Positions 7,091-15,495 of a DNA stretch of 41,696 bases are shown in pieces (the stretch's first letter is position 1; every line of letters begins with the position of its first letter). The DNA is from Candidatus Aphodosoma intestinipullorum (GTDB lineage Bacteria > Bacteroidota > Bacteroidia > Bacteroidales > Paludibacteraceae): assembly GCA_017694515.1 (NCBI GenBank), contig JADIMV010000020.1, positions 1 to 41,696 of the forward strand, read 5' to 3'. The notes beneath the pieces were generated by a model. The model searched no databases. It saw only the letters and a list, made by a program, of their open reading frames with translations, and was not told the origin of the DNA. Position numbers and translations under genes: made by a program.

Positions 7091-7756
7091 GTGACTGTGG
7101 GTATAAGTTTTACTACTGTTATTGATTACATCGGTACGTTTGCCTTCGCCATATCGGGCATACGGCTGGCATCGGCTAAGAAGTTCGACTGGTTTGGGGC
7201 GTATGTTGTCGGGCTGGTGACTGCCGTCGGCGGCGGTACGCTGCGTGACCTTCTGCTGGATGTCACGCCGTTCTGGATGATGCAGGGCTCGTATCTGGTT
7301 GTTACGGCGTTCGCGCTGCTGTTCGTGATAATGTTCAGCAAGTATGTGGTGCACATGAACAACACGATATTCATTTTCGACGCTATCGGTCTCGGGCTGT
7401 TCACGGTGGTGGGGATAGAGAAGAGCCTCGATGCGGGCTTTCCGATGTGGGTGGCGATAATCATGGGTACGTTGACCGGCGCGGCAGGAGGTGTGCTGAG
7501 GGATACGCTCATCAATGAGGTGCCTCTGATTTTCCGTAGTGACATTTATGCGATAGCGTGCATTTTCGGAGGGGTGGTCTACTTCCTGTGCATGAAGGCC
7601 GGTATGCCCGGCACGCTGCTACAGATAGTGACGGCACTGGCGGTCATCGCGCTGCGTGTGGTTGCCGCGAAATATCATATAAGCCTGCCGACGCTGCGCG
7701 GCGAGCTGACGTTCGACAAGGAGGAGAGACACGGCCCGGACGGCGGTCACGCCTGA
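7091..7756 (+). CDS. TRIC-type cation channel / UPF0126 (YicG-like) membrane protein
   Basis: 221 residues with a GTG start; no ATG is available before the first membrane segment. About seven membrane segments form two related halves. The first half has AFAISGIRLASAKKFDWFGA and VTAVGGGTLRDLLL, and the second has GTLTGAAGGVLRDTLINEVP. The paired GGGxxRD and GGVLRD motifs are the signature of UPF0126/trimeric intracellular cation channel proteins, which conduct potassium or other monovalent cations across the inner membrane. It lies 12 bases after the plug gene and 18 before the debranching enzyme, so it is probably co-transcribed. Confidence 0.92.
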   Translation: MTVGISFTTVIDYIGTFAFAISGIRLASAKKFDWFGAYVVGLVTAVGGGTLRDLLLDVTPFWMMQGSYLVVTAFALLFVIMFSKYVVHMNNTIFIFDAIGLGLFTVVGIEKSLDAGFPMWVAIIMGTLTGAAGGVLRDTLINEVPLIFRSDIYAIACIFGGVVYFLCMKAGMPGTLLQIVTALAVIALRVVAAKYHISLPTLRGELTFDKEERHGPDGGHA

Positions 7757-7774
7757 GGGATTTATATATTGCCT

Positions 7775-9769
7775 ATGAATTATTTGAAGTTTGACAGGAC
7801 GCTGATGGCCAACCTCGAGAAGTCACTGGCTATCGAGATGCTGAGGACAAACGACAGGGGGGCGTATGCCAGTACGACAATCGTGGACTGCAATACGCGG
7901 AAGTATCACGGTCTGCTGACTGTGCCGATACCGGAGATGGACGACGATAACCATGTGCTGCTGTCGTCGTGTGACGAGACAGTCGTGCAGCACGGGGCGG
8001 AGTTCAACCTCGGAGTACACAAGTACGGCTATAACTGCTTCTCGCCCAACGGCCACAAGTATATACGCGAATTTCATATAGATGCCGTCACGTCAACGAT
8101 TTACCGTATAGGCGGAGTGATATTGAAGAAGGACAGGATATTGGAGAGCGGGGCGGACAGGATTCTTATCAGATATACACTGCTTGAGGCGCATTCGCCT
8201 ACCGTGCTGCGCCTGAAACCGTTTCTCGCGTTCCGCAATGTCAATGAGCTTACGCACGAGAACGGCGCGGCGGACACTTCGTACCGGACGGTGGATGGAG
8301 GGATCGCGTGCCGTATGTACCCTGGTTATCCGGAGCTTGTGATGCAGATAAGCAAGAAGGCTGAGTTCGTATATCTCCCTGACTGGTACAGGGGGCTGAA
8401 ATATCCCAAGGAACAGGAGCGCGGGTATGACTATGAGGAGGATCTGTTCGTGCCGGGCTATTTCGAATTGCCGATAAAGAAAGGAGAGCCGGTGATATTC
8501 GCCGCCGGGACGGAGCCAGTCAATGTCCGTAGCCTTAAAAGGCTGTACGACAGTGAGGCAGAGAAACGCATGGTGCGCTCAGACTTTTACAGTTGTCTGA
8601 AAAGCACCGCATTGCAGTTCTGCAACAGAAAAGATGACGGGTATTATGTGATAGCAGGCTACCCGTGGTTCAAGTACCGTGCGCGCGATGAGTTCGTCTC
8701 TCTGCCCGGGCTTACGTTGTCAACCGACAATGTGGAGATGTTTGAAAAGGTCATGCTCAACGGCACTAAGGCAGTGCAGGAGTTCCTGTCGGGCGGCAGT
8801 AACACGACGCGTCTTTATGACATGGATGTTCCCGATGTGCTGCTGTGGTACATCTGGGCAGTGCAGCAGTACGCCATAAAGGTCTCCACGAAACTTGCCG
8901 CAGAGAAGTACGGAGATACTGTGCTCGATGTGACGGACTTCATCAGGAGGCAGCGGCATCCGAACCTTTTCATGCACGACAGCGGGCTGCTTTATACGGA
9001 CGGCAAGAGAGTCCCGGTGACATGGATGAACGCTATGGATAACGGACGCCCGGTCAATCCGCGCAGCGGATATATAGTGGAGATAAACGCCTTGTGGTTC
9101 AATGCATTGAAGTTCGCTTCGGAAGTGGCGGCGGTCAAAGGGCATGACAACATTTCCGACTTGCTCAACTATCAGTCAGAGATGCTGCGCCGTTCGTTCG
9201 TAGGGACATTCTGGAACGGGGATTACCTCTATGACTATGTGGACGGGGACTATCAGGACAGGGAGGTACGCCCTAACATGATATTCGCGGTGTCGTTGCC
9301 CTATTCGCCGCTTGAACGCGAACAGCAGCGGGCAGTGGTCGATATTGTGACGCGAGAGCTGCTTACCGTCAAGGGATTGCGCAGCCTCAGCCCCAAGAGC
9401 GGGATGTACCGCCCGGTATACGCCGGAGGCCCGCAGGAGCGTGACCGTATTTATCATAACGGCCCTGTATGGCCGTGGACTATCTCGGCATACGCCGAGG
9501 CGTATTATAAGGTGTACAGGATGAGCGGGCTGTCGTTTCTCGTGAGGGTGCTGGCCGGGTTTGAGCCTGAGATGTCGCAGTTGACGGTCGGCACATTGTC
9601 TGAACTGTATGAGGGCAACCCGCCTTTCAAGGGGCACGGCGCGATGAGCTTCGCCATGTCTGTGGCGGGCGTGCTGCGTGCGTACGACTTGGTACACAAC
9701 GTCCTGAATGAAACGATGTCTGCCGGGACAGCCCGGCAGGAGGCAAAAGAAGAGGAGGAAGAGGAATGA
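7775..9769 (+). CDS. Glycogen debranching enzyme (amylo-alpha-1,6-glucosidase)
   Basis: 664 residues from the ATG at 7775; a TTG at 7769 is in frame. The N-terminal bacterial GDE domain (about 15-240) carries the family's STTIVDCNTRKYHGLLT motif. The C-terminal (alpha/alpha)6 glucosidase domain (about 280-640) contains YPWFKYRARDEFVSLPGL, the DNGRPVNPRSGYIVEINALW stretch, and HNGPVWPWTISAYAEAY near the end. It removes alpha-1,6 branch stubs during glycogen or amylopectin breakdown in the cytoplasm. The tail is strongly acidic (EEEEEE). Its stop overlaps the ATG of the next glycosyltransferase by four bases (ATGA), so the two are translationally coupled. The order debranching enzyme, GT4, GH57 is the common Bacteroidetes glycogen cluster. 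Confidence 0.93.
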   Translation: MNYLKFDRTLMANLEKSLAIEMLRTNDRGAYASTTIVDCNTRKYHGLLTVPIPEMDDDNHVLLSSCDETVVQHGAEFNLGVHKYGYNCFSPNGHKYIREFHIDAVTSTIYRIGGVILKKDRILESGADRILIRYTLLEAHSPTVLRLKPFLAFRNVNELTHENGAADTSYRTVDGGIACRMYPGYPELVMQISKKAEFVYLPDWYRGLKYPKEQERGYDYEEDLFVPGYFELPIKKGEPVIFAAGTEPVNVRSLKRLYDSEAEKRMVRSDFYSCLKSTALQFCNRKDDGYYVIAGYPWFKYRARDEFVSLPGLTLSTDNVEMFEKVMLNGTKAVQEFLSGGSNTTRLYDMDVPDVLLWYIWAVQQYAIKVSTKLAAEKYGDTVLDVTDFIRRQRHPNLFMHDSGLLYTDGKRVPVTWMNAMDNGRPVNPRSGYIVEINALWFNALKFASEVAAVKGHDNISDLLNYQSEMLRRSFVGTFWNGDYLYDYVDGDYQDREVRPNMIFAVSLPYSPLEREQQRAVVDIVTRELLTVKGLRSLSPKSGMYRPVYAGGPQERDRIYHNGPVWPWTISAYAEAYYKVYRMSGLSFLVRVLAGFEPEMSQLTVGTLSELYEGNPPFKGHGAMSFAMSVAGVLRAYDLVHNVLNETMSAGTARQEAKEEEEEE

Positions 9770-11019
9770 AGGTGCTGATGTTCGGGTGGGAGTTCCCGCC
9801 GCATATACTCGGAGGCTTAGGCACGGCGAGTTACGGTCTGACGAAAGGTCTGGCCGCACAGGGTGATGTCGATATAACATTTGTAATCCCCAAACCGTGG
9901 GGCGACGAGGACCAGAGTTTCCTGAAAATAATAGGAGCGAACCATGTCCCGGTGGTGTGGCGCGATGTGGACTGGGGCTTTGTCAATGAGCGTGTCGGCA
10001 GTTATATGTCGCCGGAGGAATATTACCGTCTGCGTGACGGCATACGCTATGATTTCCGGCGCATAGGCACTGACGAGCTGGGCTGTATCAATTTCTCGGG
10101 TCGTTATCCCGACAACCTGATGGAGGAAATCTCGAACTACGAGGCCGTGGCGAGCGTGCTTGCGCACTCGCTGCAATATGATATAATCCATTCGCACGAC
10201 TGGCTGACATATCCTGCGGGGATATTCGCGAAGCGCATATCCGGCCGTCCGCTGGTCATCCATGTACACGCTACTGACTATGACCGCAGCCGGGGCAACG
10301 TCAATCCGGAGGTCTACCGCATAGAGAAAGAGGGTATGGACGCGGCAGACAGGATAATCACTGTCTCAAACCTGACACGCGCCACAGTGATAGAGCGTTA
10401 TCATCAAAATCCGGACAAGGTGATAACGGTACACAATGCTGTTGAGCCCCTCGACTTTCTGGACGAGATAGAGGTGAAGCCGCATAAGGACAAGGTCGTC
10501 ACATTTCTTGGCCGCATCACTATGCAGAAAGGGCCGGAGTACTTTGTGGAGGTGGCGGACAAAGTGCTGGAGAAGACGCGTAAGGTGCGCTTTGTCATGG
10601 CCGGGAGCGGGGACATGATGAACCAGATGGTGACGCTCGTGGCACAGAAGGGGATAGCGGACCGCTTTCATTTCACCGGATTTCTGAAAGGCCGTCAGGT
10701 GTATGAGATGCTTGCCGCAAGCGATGTGTATATGATGCCGTCGGTATCGGAGCCGTTCGGCATATCGCCTCTCGAAGCCATGCAGTGCGGTACGCCGTGC
10801 GTCATCTCGAAGCAGTCGGGCTGTGCGGAGATACTTGACCACGCCATTAAGGCCGACTACTGGGATATAGACGCGATGGCCGACTACATACATGCCATAG
10901 TGGAGTATCCCGCGATGTACAAGACCCTCCGCGAGAACGGGCTTAAAGAGATTGCCGGGATACGCTGGGATGTGGCGGGCAGGAAGGTGCGCTGGATATA
11001 CGATTCGCTGTTGAGGTGA
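9766..11019 (+). CDS. GT4-type glycogen synthase-like glycosyltransferase
   Basis: 417 residues with a GT-B fold. The N-terminus MKVLMFGWEFPPHILGGLGTASYGLTKGL resembles the KxGGL sugar-nucleotide site of glycogen synthases, here GGLGTA at about residues 17-22. The C-terminal domain has VTFLGRITMQKGPEYFVEVAD and the GT4 motif EPFGISPLEAMQCGTPCV (about 327-344) with the paired Glu residues. It probably extends alpha-1,4-glucan from an NDP-glucose in the cytoplasm. It overlaps the debranching enzyme by four bases, so storage-glucan synthesis and trimming are tightly linked. GT4 maltodextrin or sucrose synthases share this fold, so the exact product remains an inference. Confidence 0.9.
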   Translation: MKVLMFGWEFPPHILGGLGTASYGLTKGLAAQGDVDITFVIPKPWGDEDQSFLKIIGANHVPVVWRDVDWGFVNERVGSYMSPEEYYRLRDGIRYDFRRIGTDELGCINFSGRYPDNLMEEISNYEAVASVLAHSLQYDIIHSHDWLTYPAGIFAKRISGRPLVIHVHATDYDRSRGNVNPEVYRIEKEGMDAADRIITVSNLTRATVIERYHQNPDKVITVHNAVEPLDFLDEIEVKPHKDKVVTFLGRITMQKGPEYFVEVADKVLEKTRKVRFVMAGSGDMMNQMVTLVAQKGIADRFHFTGFLKGRQVYEMLAASDVYMMPSVSEPFGISPLEAMQCGTPCVISKQSGCAEILDHAIKADYWDIDAMADYIHAIVEYPAMYKTLRENGLKEIAGIRWDVAGRKVRWIYDSLLR

Positions 11020-11416
11020 ATATGTGTATTCTGACTATCGGCAGGATGTGGTTCGCGATGTGATACTTTCAGCATGAAAAATGCGGTTTTCTTTCAGCAT
11101 TCTTGCCGGAGGATGGCTAATGGATAGCTGAGAGATGGCTGGAGGATGGTTGTAAGGCTTGACAGTCAAACGGTTGGCGGCGAAGATTGGCATATATTGT
11201 GAGTGGGTGTCAGAGGAGCGAGGTATGTTTTGCCATTTTACGGTGTATGTGATGGACAGTGTGCAGGCCAGGCTGACCGAAGTACGTGCGTGTCCGAACC
11301 GGTATGCGGCACTGCTGCTCCGGATATGATAGCAGAATATGCCACGGCAGTTCATTACAATCAGTATGGGCGACCGAATCAGAATAGTATTTTAATAGAC
11401 AACAAACGCATATATC
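11020..11416. other. 397-base gap between GT4 and GH57 genes
   Basis: No credible gene. It contains two near copies of CTTTCAGCAT around 11068 and 11092 and G-rich GGATGGC / GATAGCTGAGAGATGGCTGG motifs at about 11112-11150. Those motifs recur at 4470-4510 and, in reverse complement, near 21830. No TAnnTTTG box with a matching TTG was found ahead of the GH57 start. Confidence 0.5.
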
Positions 11417-12721
11417 ATGAAAACTATAAACCTATGTTTCCGTGTACACCAGAGGATAAATCTGAAACGGTACCGTTTTTTTGAGATTGGCACGGACCAT
11501 TACTACTATGACGACTATCAGAACGAGGCTAATATGCGCAGGGCTGCCGAGGCGTGCTACCTTGCCGCGAACAGGCTGTTCCTCGATATGATAGAGAGTT
11601 CGAACGGGAGGTTTAAGGTCTCATTTGCCATAACGGGGCTGGCGCTTGAGATGTTCGAGCAATATTTCCCGGAGGTGATAGAGAGTTTCCGCCGTCTGGC
11701 GGATACGGGCTGTGTGGAGTTCATATCGACACCATACGCACATTCACTCGCGTCGGTCTATGACGAGGATGAGTTTGTGCGGCAGGTGAAGTTCCATGCG
11801 GATAAGACGTACGACCTGTTTGGTCAGCGTCCTACGGTGTTTGCCAATTCGGCACTGACATATTCGGACGAGATAGGCGAGTGTGTGTCGAGGCTGGGGT
11901 ATAGCGCCGTCATTGTTGAGGGGGCGAAGCACGTGATGGGATGGAAGAGCCCTCACTACATTTATAGCCATGCGCACGACCCGAAACTGAAACTCATAGT
12001 GAGGGACAGCAAGCTGAGCGACGATATATGTTACAGATTTTCACAGTGGAACTGGAATGAATACCCATTGACCGCCGATAAGTTCATAGGGTGGATAGAC
12101 CAGTCGCCGGCCGAGGAGGAGGTTTTCAACATATCGATGGGCTATGAGGCTCTGGGTCTGCTCAATAACAGCCAGTCAGGCATATTCGACTTTTTCAGGG
12201 CGTTGCCGTCGTTCGCTTTCGAGAAGGGCATATCGTTCTCTCTGCCGTCAGAGGTACTGGTGAAACGGAAGTCTGTGGGAGCTCTCTCGGTCATGTATCC
12301 CATGTCGTGGACGGACGAGGAGAAAGACCTCTCTGCATGGACGGGTAACGAACTGCAACATGAGGCTTTGAGCAAGCTGTATAAACTCTCGGAGAGGGTG
12401 AGCCTGTGTTCAGACCTGACAATCAAGCTTGACTGGCTGCGGTTGCAGGATTCTGCCCACTTCTTTTTCATGGCGACGAGGCATTATGTGAATTCGATAC
12501 AGGCGTTTCCTATGCCGTATGAGTCGCCTTACGAGGCGTTCATGAACTATATGAACGTGCTGGCCGATTTCATGGAGAGGGTTAAGGCTCAGTATCCTTC
12601 CTCGATAGAGGACGAGGAGCTTAACGCCCTGCTCAAGACCATACACAATCAGGAGCAGGAGATAGCACGGCTGAACGGGCTGCTGAAAAAGAGCAGACGG
12701 CGCACGGCGGAGAATGAGTGA
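11417..12721 (+). CDS. GH57 alpha-amylase-like protein lacking both catalytic residues
   Basis: 434 residues, close in length and layout to Bacteroidetes GH57 proteins (motif 1 VHQR at 10-13; catalytic barrel to about 300; C-terminal helical part ending in a coiled-coil-like EIARLNGLLKKSRRR). In active GH57 amylases the nucleophile Glu lies in an N-T-E-L-x-Y-x-x-E-I motif; here the stretch reads NSALTYSDEIG with Ala146. The acid Asp lies in D-Y-E-T-F-G; here it reads GYEALG with Gly242. HQP of motif 1 is HQR. Both catalytic positions are therefore replaced while the fold motifs are kept. Alpha-amylase-like GH57 homologues without catalytic residues have been described. This one is probably a glucan-binding or regulatory partner, not a hydrolase. 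It follows the glycogen genes but has its own upstream gap of 397 bases. Confidence 0.88.
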   Translation: MKTINLCFRVHQRINLKRYRFFEIGTDHYYYDDYQNEANMRRAAEACYLAANRLFLDMIESSNGRFKVSFAITGLALEMFEQYFPEVIESFRRLADTGCVEFISTPYAHSLASVYDEDEFVRQVKFHADKTYDLFGQRPTVFANSALTYSDEIGECVSRLGYSAVIVEGAKHVMGWKSPHYIYSHAHDPKLKLIVRDSKLSDDICYRFSQWNWNEYPLTADKFIGWIDQSPAEEEVFNISMGYEALGLLNNSQSGIFDFFRALPSFAFEKGISFSLPSEVLVKRKSVGALSVMYPMSWTDEEKDLSAWTGNELQHEALSKLYKLSERVSLCSDLTIKLDWLRLQDSAHFFFMATRHYVNSIQAFPMPYESPYEAFMNYMNVLADFMERVKAQYPSSIEDEELNALLKTIHNQEQEIARLNGLLKKSRRRTAENE

Positions 12722-12884
12722 TGTGCCGCGCGGCATTGGCCGTATAAGTGCTAATGTATCTTAATGGAGCGGTGATGGAGATTGGCCATACTGTTGCCGT
12801 TGCTCTGATGCCGGACTTTAACGGACTGTGCATTAGGATATTCGATTGTCGGCAAGCGGTGCGGAAAAAAGTAGGCGTGATGCT

Positions 12885-12913
12885 TTGAGGTCAGGATAAA
12901 AGTTGTACCTTTG
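12885..12913 (+). promoter_or_regulatory. Promoter of the SRP RNA
   Basis: TTG at 12885-12887, an 18-base spacer and TACCTTTG at 12906-12913. The RNA starts about six bases after the -7 box, the expected distance. Confidence 0.75.
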
Positions 12914-12918
12914 CAGTC

Positions 12919-13015
12919 GGGTAAGTCCTATACGACCAGCTCCCTTTGAATCCCCCCAGGGCTTGACCGCAGCAAGGGTAGAAGGTTGTAGCGGTGCGAT
13001 GTAGATAGCTTACCC
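12919..13015 (+). ncRNA. ffs: Signal recognition particle RNA, small bacterial type
   Basis: About 97 nt. The ends GGGTAAG (12919-12925) and CTTACCC (13009-13015) pair. The core CCCAGGGCTTGACC followed by GCAGCAAGGG, and then TGTAGCGGTGCGATGTAG, matches the conserved M-domain binding helix of 4.5S RNA (E. coli GCAGCCAAGG and GGGATGTAGC). It lacks an Alu domain, as expected for the small form. The apical loop is GCTTGA, not the usual GGAA-type tetraloop. It binds Ffh to target membrane and secreted proteins. tRNA-Thr follows after six bases, so the two are probably made as one transcript. Confidence 0.88.
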
Positions 13016-13021
13016 ATCTCT

Positions 13022-13095
13022 GCCTCTTTAGCTCAGTTGGCCAGAGCACGTGATTTGTAATCTCGGGGTCGTTGGTTCGAATCCGACAAGAGGCT
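13022..13095 (+). tRNA. tRNA-Thr (anticodon TGT)
   Basis: Acceptor arms GCCTCTT and AAGAGGC pair fully. D arm is GCTC...GAGC. The anticodon arm CGTGA-TTTGTAA-TCTCG gives TGT, with one T-T mismatch in the stem. The T arm is GTTGG-TTCGAAT-CCGAC and the discriminator is T. CCA is not encoded. Length is 74 nt. Confidence 0.93.
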
Positions 13096-13098
13096 CGG

Positions 13099-13145
13099 AA
13101 GACGCGGGCGGCATATCAGAACGATATGCCGCCCGCGTCTTTTTG
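13099..13145 (+). terminator. Strong intrinsic terminator after tRNA-Thr
   Basis: AAGACGCGGGCGGCATATC pairs with GATATGCCGCCCGCGTCTT, followed by a T run. It ends the likely SRP RNA and tRNA-Thr transcript. Confidence 0.92.
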
Positions 13146-13192
13146 TGCTGGAGATACGGAGTCTGTGGCATGTAGTACGCATGGCCTGCGGA

Positions 13193-13256
13193 TAAGGCGA
13201 GAGTACGTGTTTGATGGGATGAGGATGGCGTGAGGATAGGGCGAGGGTACGTGTTT
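13193..13256 (+). repeat. Two copies of the dispersed 20-mer
   Basis: TAAGGCGAGAGTACGTGTTT at 13193-13212 is identical to the copy at 5764. TAGGGCGAGGGTACGTGTTT at 13237-13256 differs at two positions. They are 44 bases apart in the gap between the tRNA-Thr terminator and the DUF4199 gene; nothing else is apparent between 13146 and 13360. Confidence 0.75.
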
Positions 13257-13364
13257 GGATGTAGGACATGAGGTTTAGGGGGGATGTTTGAAAAATGATT
13301 GAAAAATGATGTACGCGTGGAGCATTTTGTTGTCTGATGATTTCGGGGTCTGAGCGGAAAATAG

Positions 13365-13372
13365 TACTTTTG
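13365..13372 (+). promoter_or_regulatory. -7 box (TACTTTTG) ahead of the DUF4199 gene
   Basis: Exact TAnnTTTG match 105 bases before the ATG at 13477. A TTG lies at 13330-13332, too far away for the usual spacing. The start would leave a leader of about 100 bases. Confidence 0.4.
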
Positions 13373-13476
13373 TATATCGTATGGGGCTGTGTGCCGCGAG
13401 GCGCGGTGTAGTGAGTGGGGCTGGCGGACTAATGCCTGATTCCTGCGGTGTCATACAAAATAATGAAGTTGATTTT

Positions 13477-13995
13477 ATGAGAATAGAGATAAACAGGCAC
13501 GCCATGTACTATGGTCTGGTGATGGGTTGTGTCTTCGGGCTTAATTTTATATTGTCTACTATACCATCGATGTTCACTGCCGCGATGCAGGTGGCGGTTA
13601 TCTGCATAATCCCGTTTGTGGCTTTCATGATGGTGAAGAACTGCCGCGACAGGGTGTGCGGAGGGTATATTCCCTATTGGGTGTCGGTGTGGTATGTGGT
13701 TCAGCTTTTCCTGTATGCCTCGATGATTTCCGCCGCTTTCAAGTTTGTATTTTTCAAGTTCATAAAGCCGGATTATCTGAGCAACCAGTTTCAGCTGTCG
13801 ATGAATACGCTTGAGAAGCTGGGGCTTACGTCGGGGATGGAGGAGAGCGCGGTCTATGCGGTTCAGGAGCAGGCGACTGATGCCGTCACAATGTCGTTGC
13901 AGTCCATTTGGATCAATATAATTTTGGGGTTTGTTGTCGCGCTCATTGTTTCTGCCTTTGCGAAGAGGGAGAAAGGGGCGTTTGATAACGAATGA
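13477..13995 (+). CDS. DUF4199 family membrane protein
   Basis: 172 residues from the ATG at 13477. An in-frame ATG 96 bases earlier would add a low-complexity stretch that starts only a few bases after the -7 box, so the shorter form is preferred. Four membrane segments lie at about 9-28, 33-50, 68-92 and 142-162. The second half has the long soluble link DYLSNQFQLSMNTLEKLGLTSG and MEESAVYAVQEQATDAV, typical of DUF4199. These inner-membrane proteins have no known function and in Bacteroidetes usually stand directly before a DPM1-like glycosyltransferase, as here (24 bases). They may help that enzyme, but this is inference from context. Confidence 0.85.
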   Translation: MRIEINRHAMYYGLVMGCVFGLNFILSTIPSMFTAAMQVAVICIIPFVAFMMVKNCRDRVCGGYIPYWVSVWYVVQLFLYASMISAAFKFVFFKFIKPDYLSNQFQLSMNTLEKLGLTSGMEESAVYAVQEQATDAVTMSLQSIWINIILGFVVALIVSAFAKREKGAFDNE

Positions 13996-14019
13996 CGTAA
14001 CAGGAGAAACACAATAGTT

Positions 14020-14970
14020 ATGGATATATCAGTTATAGTGCCGTTGTACAACGAGGAGGAGTCGCTCGTGGAACTGTATGAGTGGATAGAGCGGGTGATG
14101 AATGCCAACGGTTTGACATACGAGGTTATCTTCGTGAATGACGGCAGTACGGACGGGTCGTGGGGTGTCATACGCCGTTTGGCAGAGGAGCATAAGGAGG
14201 TGCATGCAATACGTTTCCGGCGCAATTACGGAAAATCGCCAGCATTGTATTGCGGGTTCGCCAAGGCTCAGGGCGATGTGGTCATCACGATGGATGCGGA
14301 TTTGCAGGATTCGCCGGACGAGATACCGGAACTGTTCCGAATGGTGAAAGAGGAGGGGTATGACCTTGTATCAGGGTGGAAAAAGAAACGGTATGACAAC
14401 GCCTTGACCAAGAACCTGCCGTCGAAGATATACAACGCCACTGCCCGCAGAGTGACTGGTCTGAAGCTGCATGACATGAACTGCGGTCTGAAAGCCTACC
14501 GTAAGGATGTTGTCAAAAGCATAGAGGTTTACGGGGAGATGCACCGTTATATCCCGTACCTTGCCAAGAATGCGGGCTTTTCCAAGATAGGCGAGAAGGT
14601 TGTGGTGCATCGCAAGAGGCAGTACGGAGTGTCGAAATTCGGGCTGGAGCGTTTCGTCAACGGCTATCTCGACCTGTTCTCGCTCTATTTTCTGAACAAG
14701 TTCGGCAAGCAGCCAATGCATTTCTTCGGCCTGTGGGGGTCTGTGATGATGCTTGTAGGCCTGATAGCGGTGATAGCTGTAGGTGTTACGAAGATTGTGG
14801 CGTTGTCAAACGGAGTCAAAGCCCCGCTTGTGACCGACTCCCCGTATTTCTATATCGCGCTGACCATGATGATTCTCGGTACTCAGATGTTCCTTTCCGG
14901 ATTTGTCGGTGAGCTGGTGTCGCGGTCGAACACCGAACGGAACAATTATCACATAGCAGAGGAGATATGA
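14020..14970 (+). CDS. GT2 polyprenyl-phosphate glycosyltransferase (DPM1/GtrB-like)
   Basis: 316 residues. The GT-A catalytic domain (1-220) has VIVPLYNEEESL, VNDGSTDGS and the metal-binding MDADLQDSP (about 88-96, DxD-type), as well as GLKLHDMNCGLKAYRKDV (about 148-165), typical of DPM1/GtrB/ArnC enzymes. The end has two membrane segments (about 240-262 and 275-305) that form the GtrB-like anchor. It transfers a sugar from a nucleotide sugar to undecaprenyl phosphate on the cytoplasmic face, for later use in cell-surface glycans. It is operonic with DUF4199 upstream and a small membrane protein four bases downstream. Confidence 0.9.
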   Translation: MDISVIVPLYNEEESLVELYEWIERVMNANGLTYEVIFVNDGSTDGSWGVIRRLAEEHKEVHAIRFRRNYGKSPALYCGFAKAQGDVVITMDADLQDSPDEIPELFRMVKEEGYDLVSGWKKKRYDNALTKNLPSKIYNATARRVTGLKLHDMNCGLKAYRKDVVKSIEVYGEMHRYIPYLAKNAGFSKIGEKVVVHRKRQYGVSKFGLERFVNGYLDLFSLYFLNKFGKQPMHFFGLWGSVMMLVGLIAVIAVGVTKIVALSNGVKAPLVTDSPYFYIALTMMILGTQMFLSGFVGELVSRSNTERNNYHIAEEI

Positions 14971-14974
14971 CCTG

Positions 14975-15493
14975 ATGGAGACATTGCTTGAAATATTGAA
15001 ATACACAGTGCCTTCTATAGTGATGATGGTCGGCGTAGTGGTCATGATGAACCATCTGTTCCGTCAGGAGGGTGAACGGCGGATGTTCGAGATGAGACGG
15101 CTGAACGTCAATGTCATTGTGCCGGCGAAGATGAGGGCATACGAGCGTCTTACCCTGTTCTTGGAACGCATCACGCCAGAGTCAATGTTCGGTCGGTTCG
15201 ACATAAGCGGGCTGACCAATATCCAGCTGCAACAGATGCTGATACGCGCCGTGCGTGATGAGTTTGAACATAATGTATCGCAGCAGATATATGTGAGCAG
15301 CGAGGCGTGGGTGTTCGTAAGGAATGCGCGGGAATTTATGGTGCAGTTCATCAATTCGTGCGCCGTGCAATGTGAGCCTGACGGCGACTCCATGCAGCTT
15401 GCCAAGATGCTTCTTGAAAGGTATGCGTCGATGGAAAATGCCCCCGTGCAGCTTGCACTCGACCGTCTGCATCAGGAATTCAAAATGTTTTGA
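14975..15493 (+). CDS. Conserved Bacteroidetes membrane-anchored protein (DUF7935-like)
   Basis: 172 residues. One N-terminal membrane segment (about 8-28, TVPSIVMMVGVVVMMNHLF) precedes a helical, charged cytoplasmic domain with AKMRAYERLTLFLERITPESMFGRFD and LIRAVRDEFEHNVSQQIYVSSEAW. This pattern matches a conserved Bacteroidetes unknown family (I believe DUF7935) that often sits beside DPM1-like transferases. No catalytic motif is seen. It starts four bases after the GT2 gene and its end nearly touches the nitroreductase, so it belongs to that operon. Confidence 0.75.
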   Translation: METLLEILKYTVPSIVMMVGVVVMMNHLFRQEGERRMFEMRRLNVNVIVPAKMRAYERLTLFLERITPESMFGRFDISGLTNIQLQQMLIRAVRDEFEHNVSQQIYVSSEAWVFVRNAREFMVQFINSCAVQCEPDGDSMQLAKMLLERYASMENAPVQLALDRLHQEFKMF

Positions 15494-15495
15494 CC

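Noticed and set aside
6302..7354. 350-codon minus-strand reading frame over the type IX plug gene
   Set aside because: His- and Arg-rich shadow of the coding strand with no recognisable domain.
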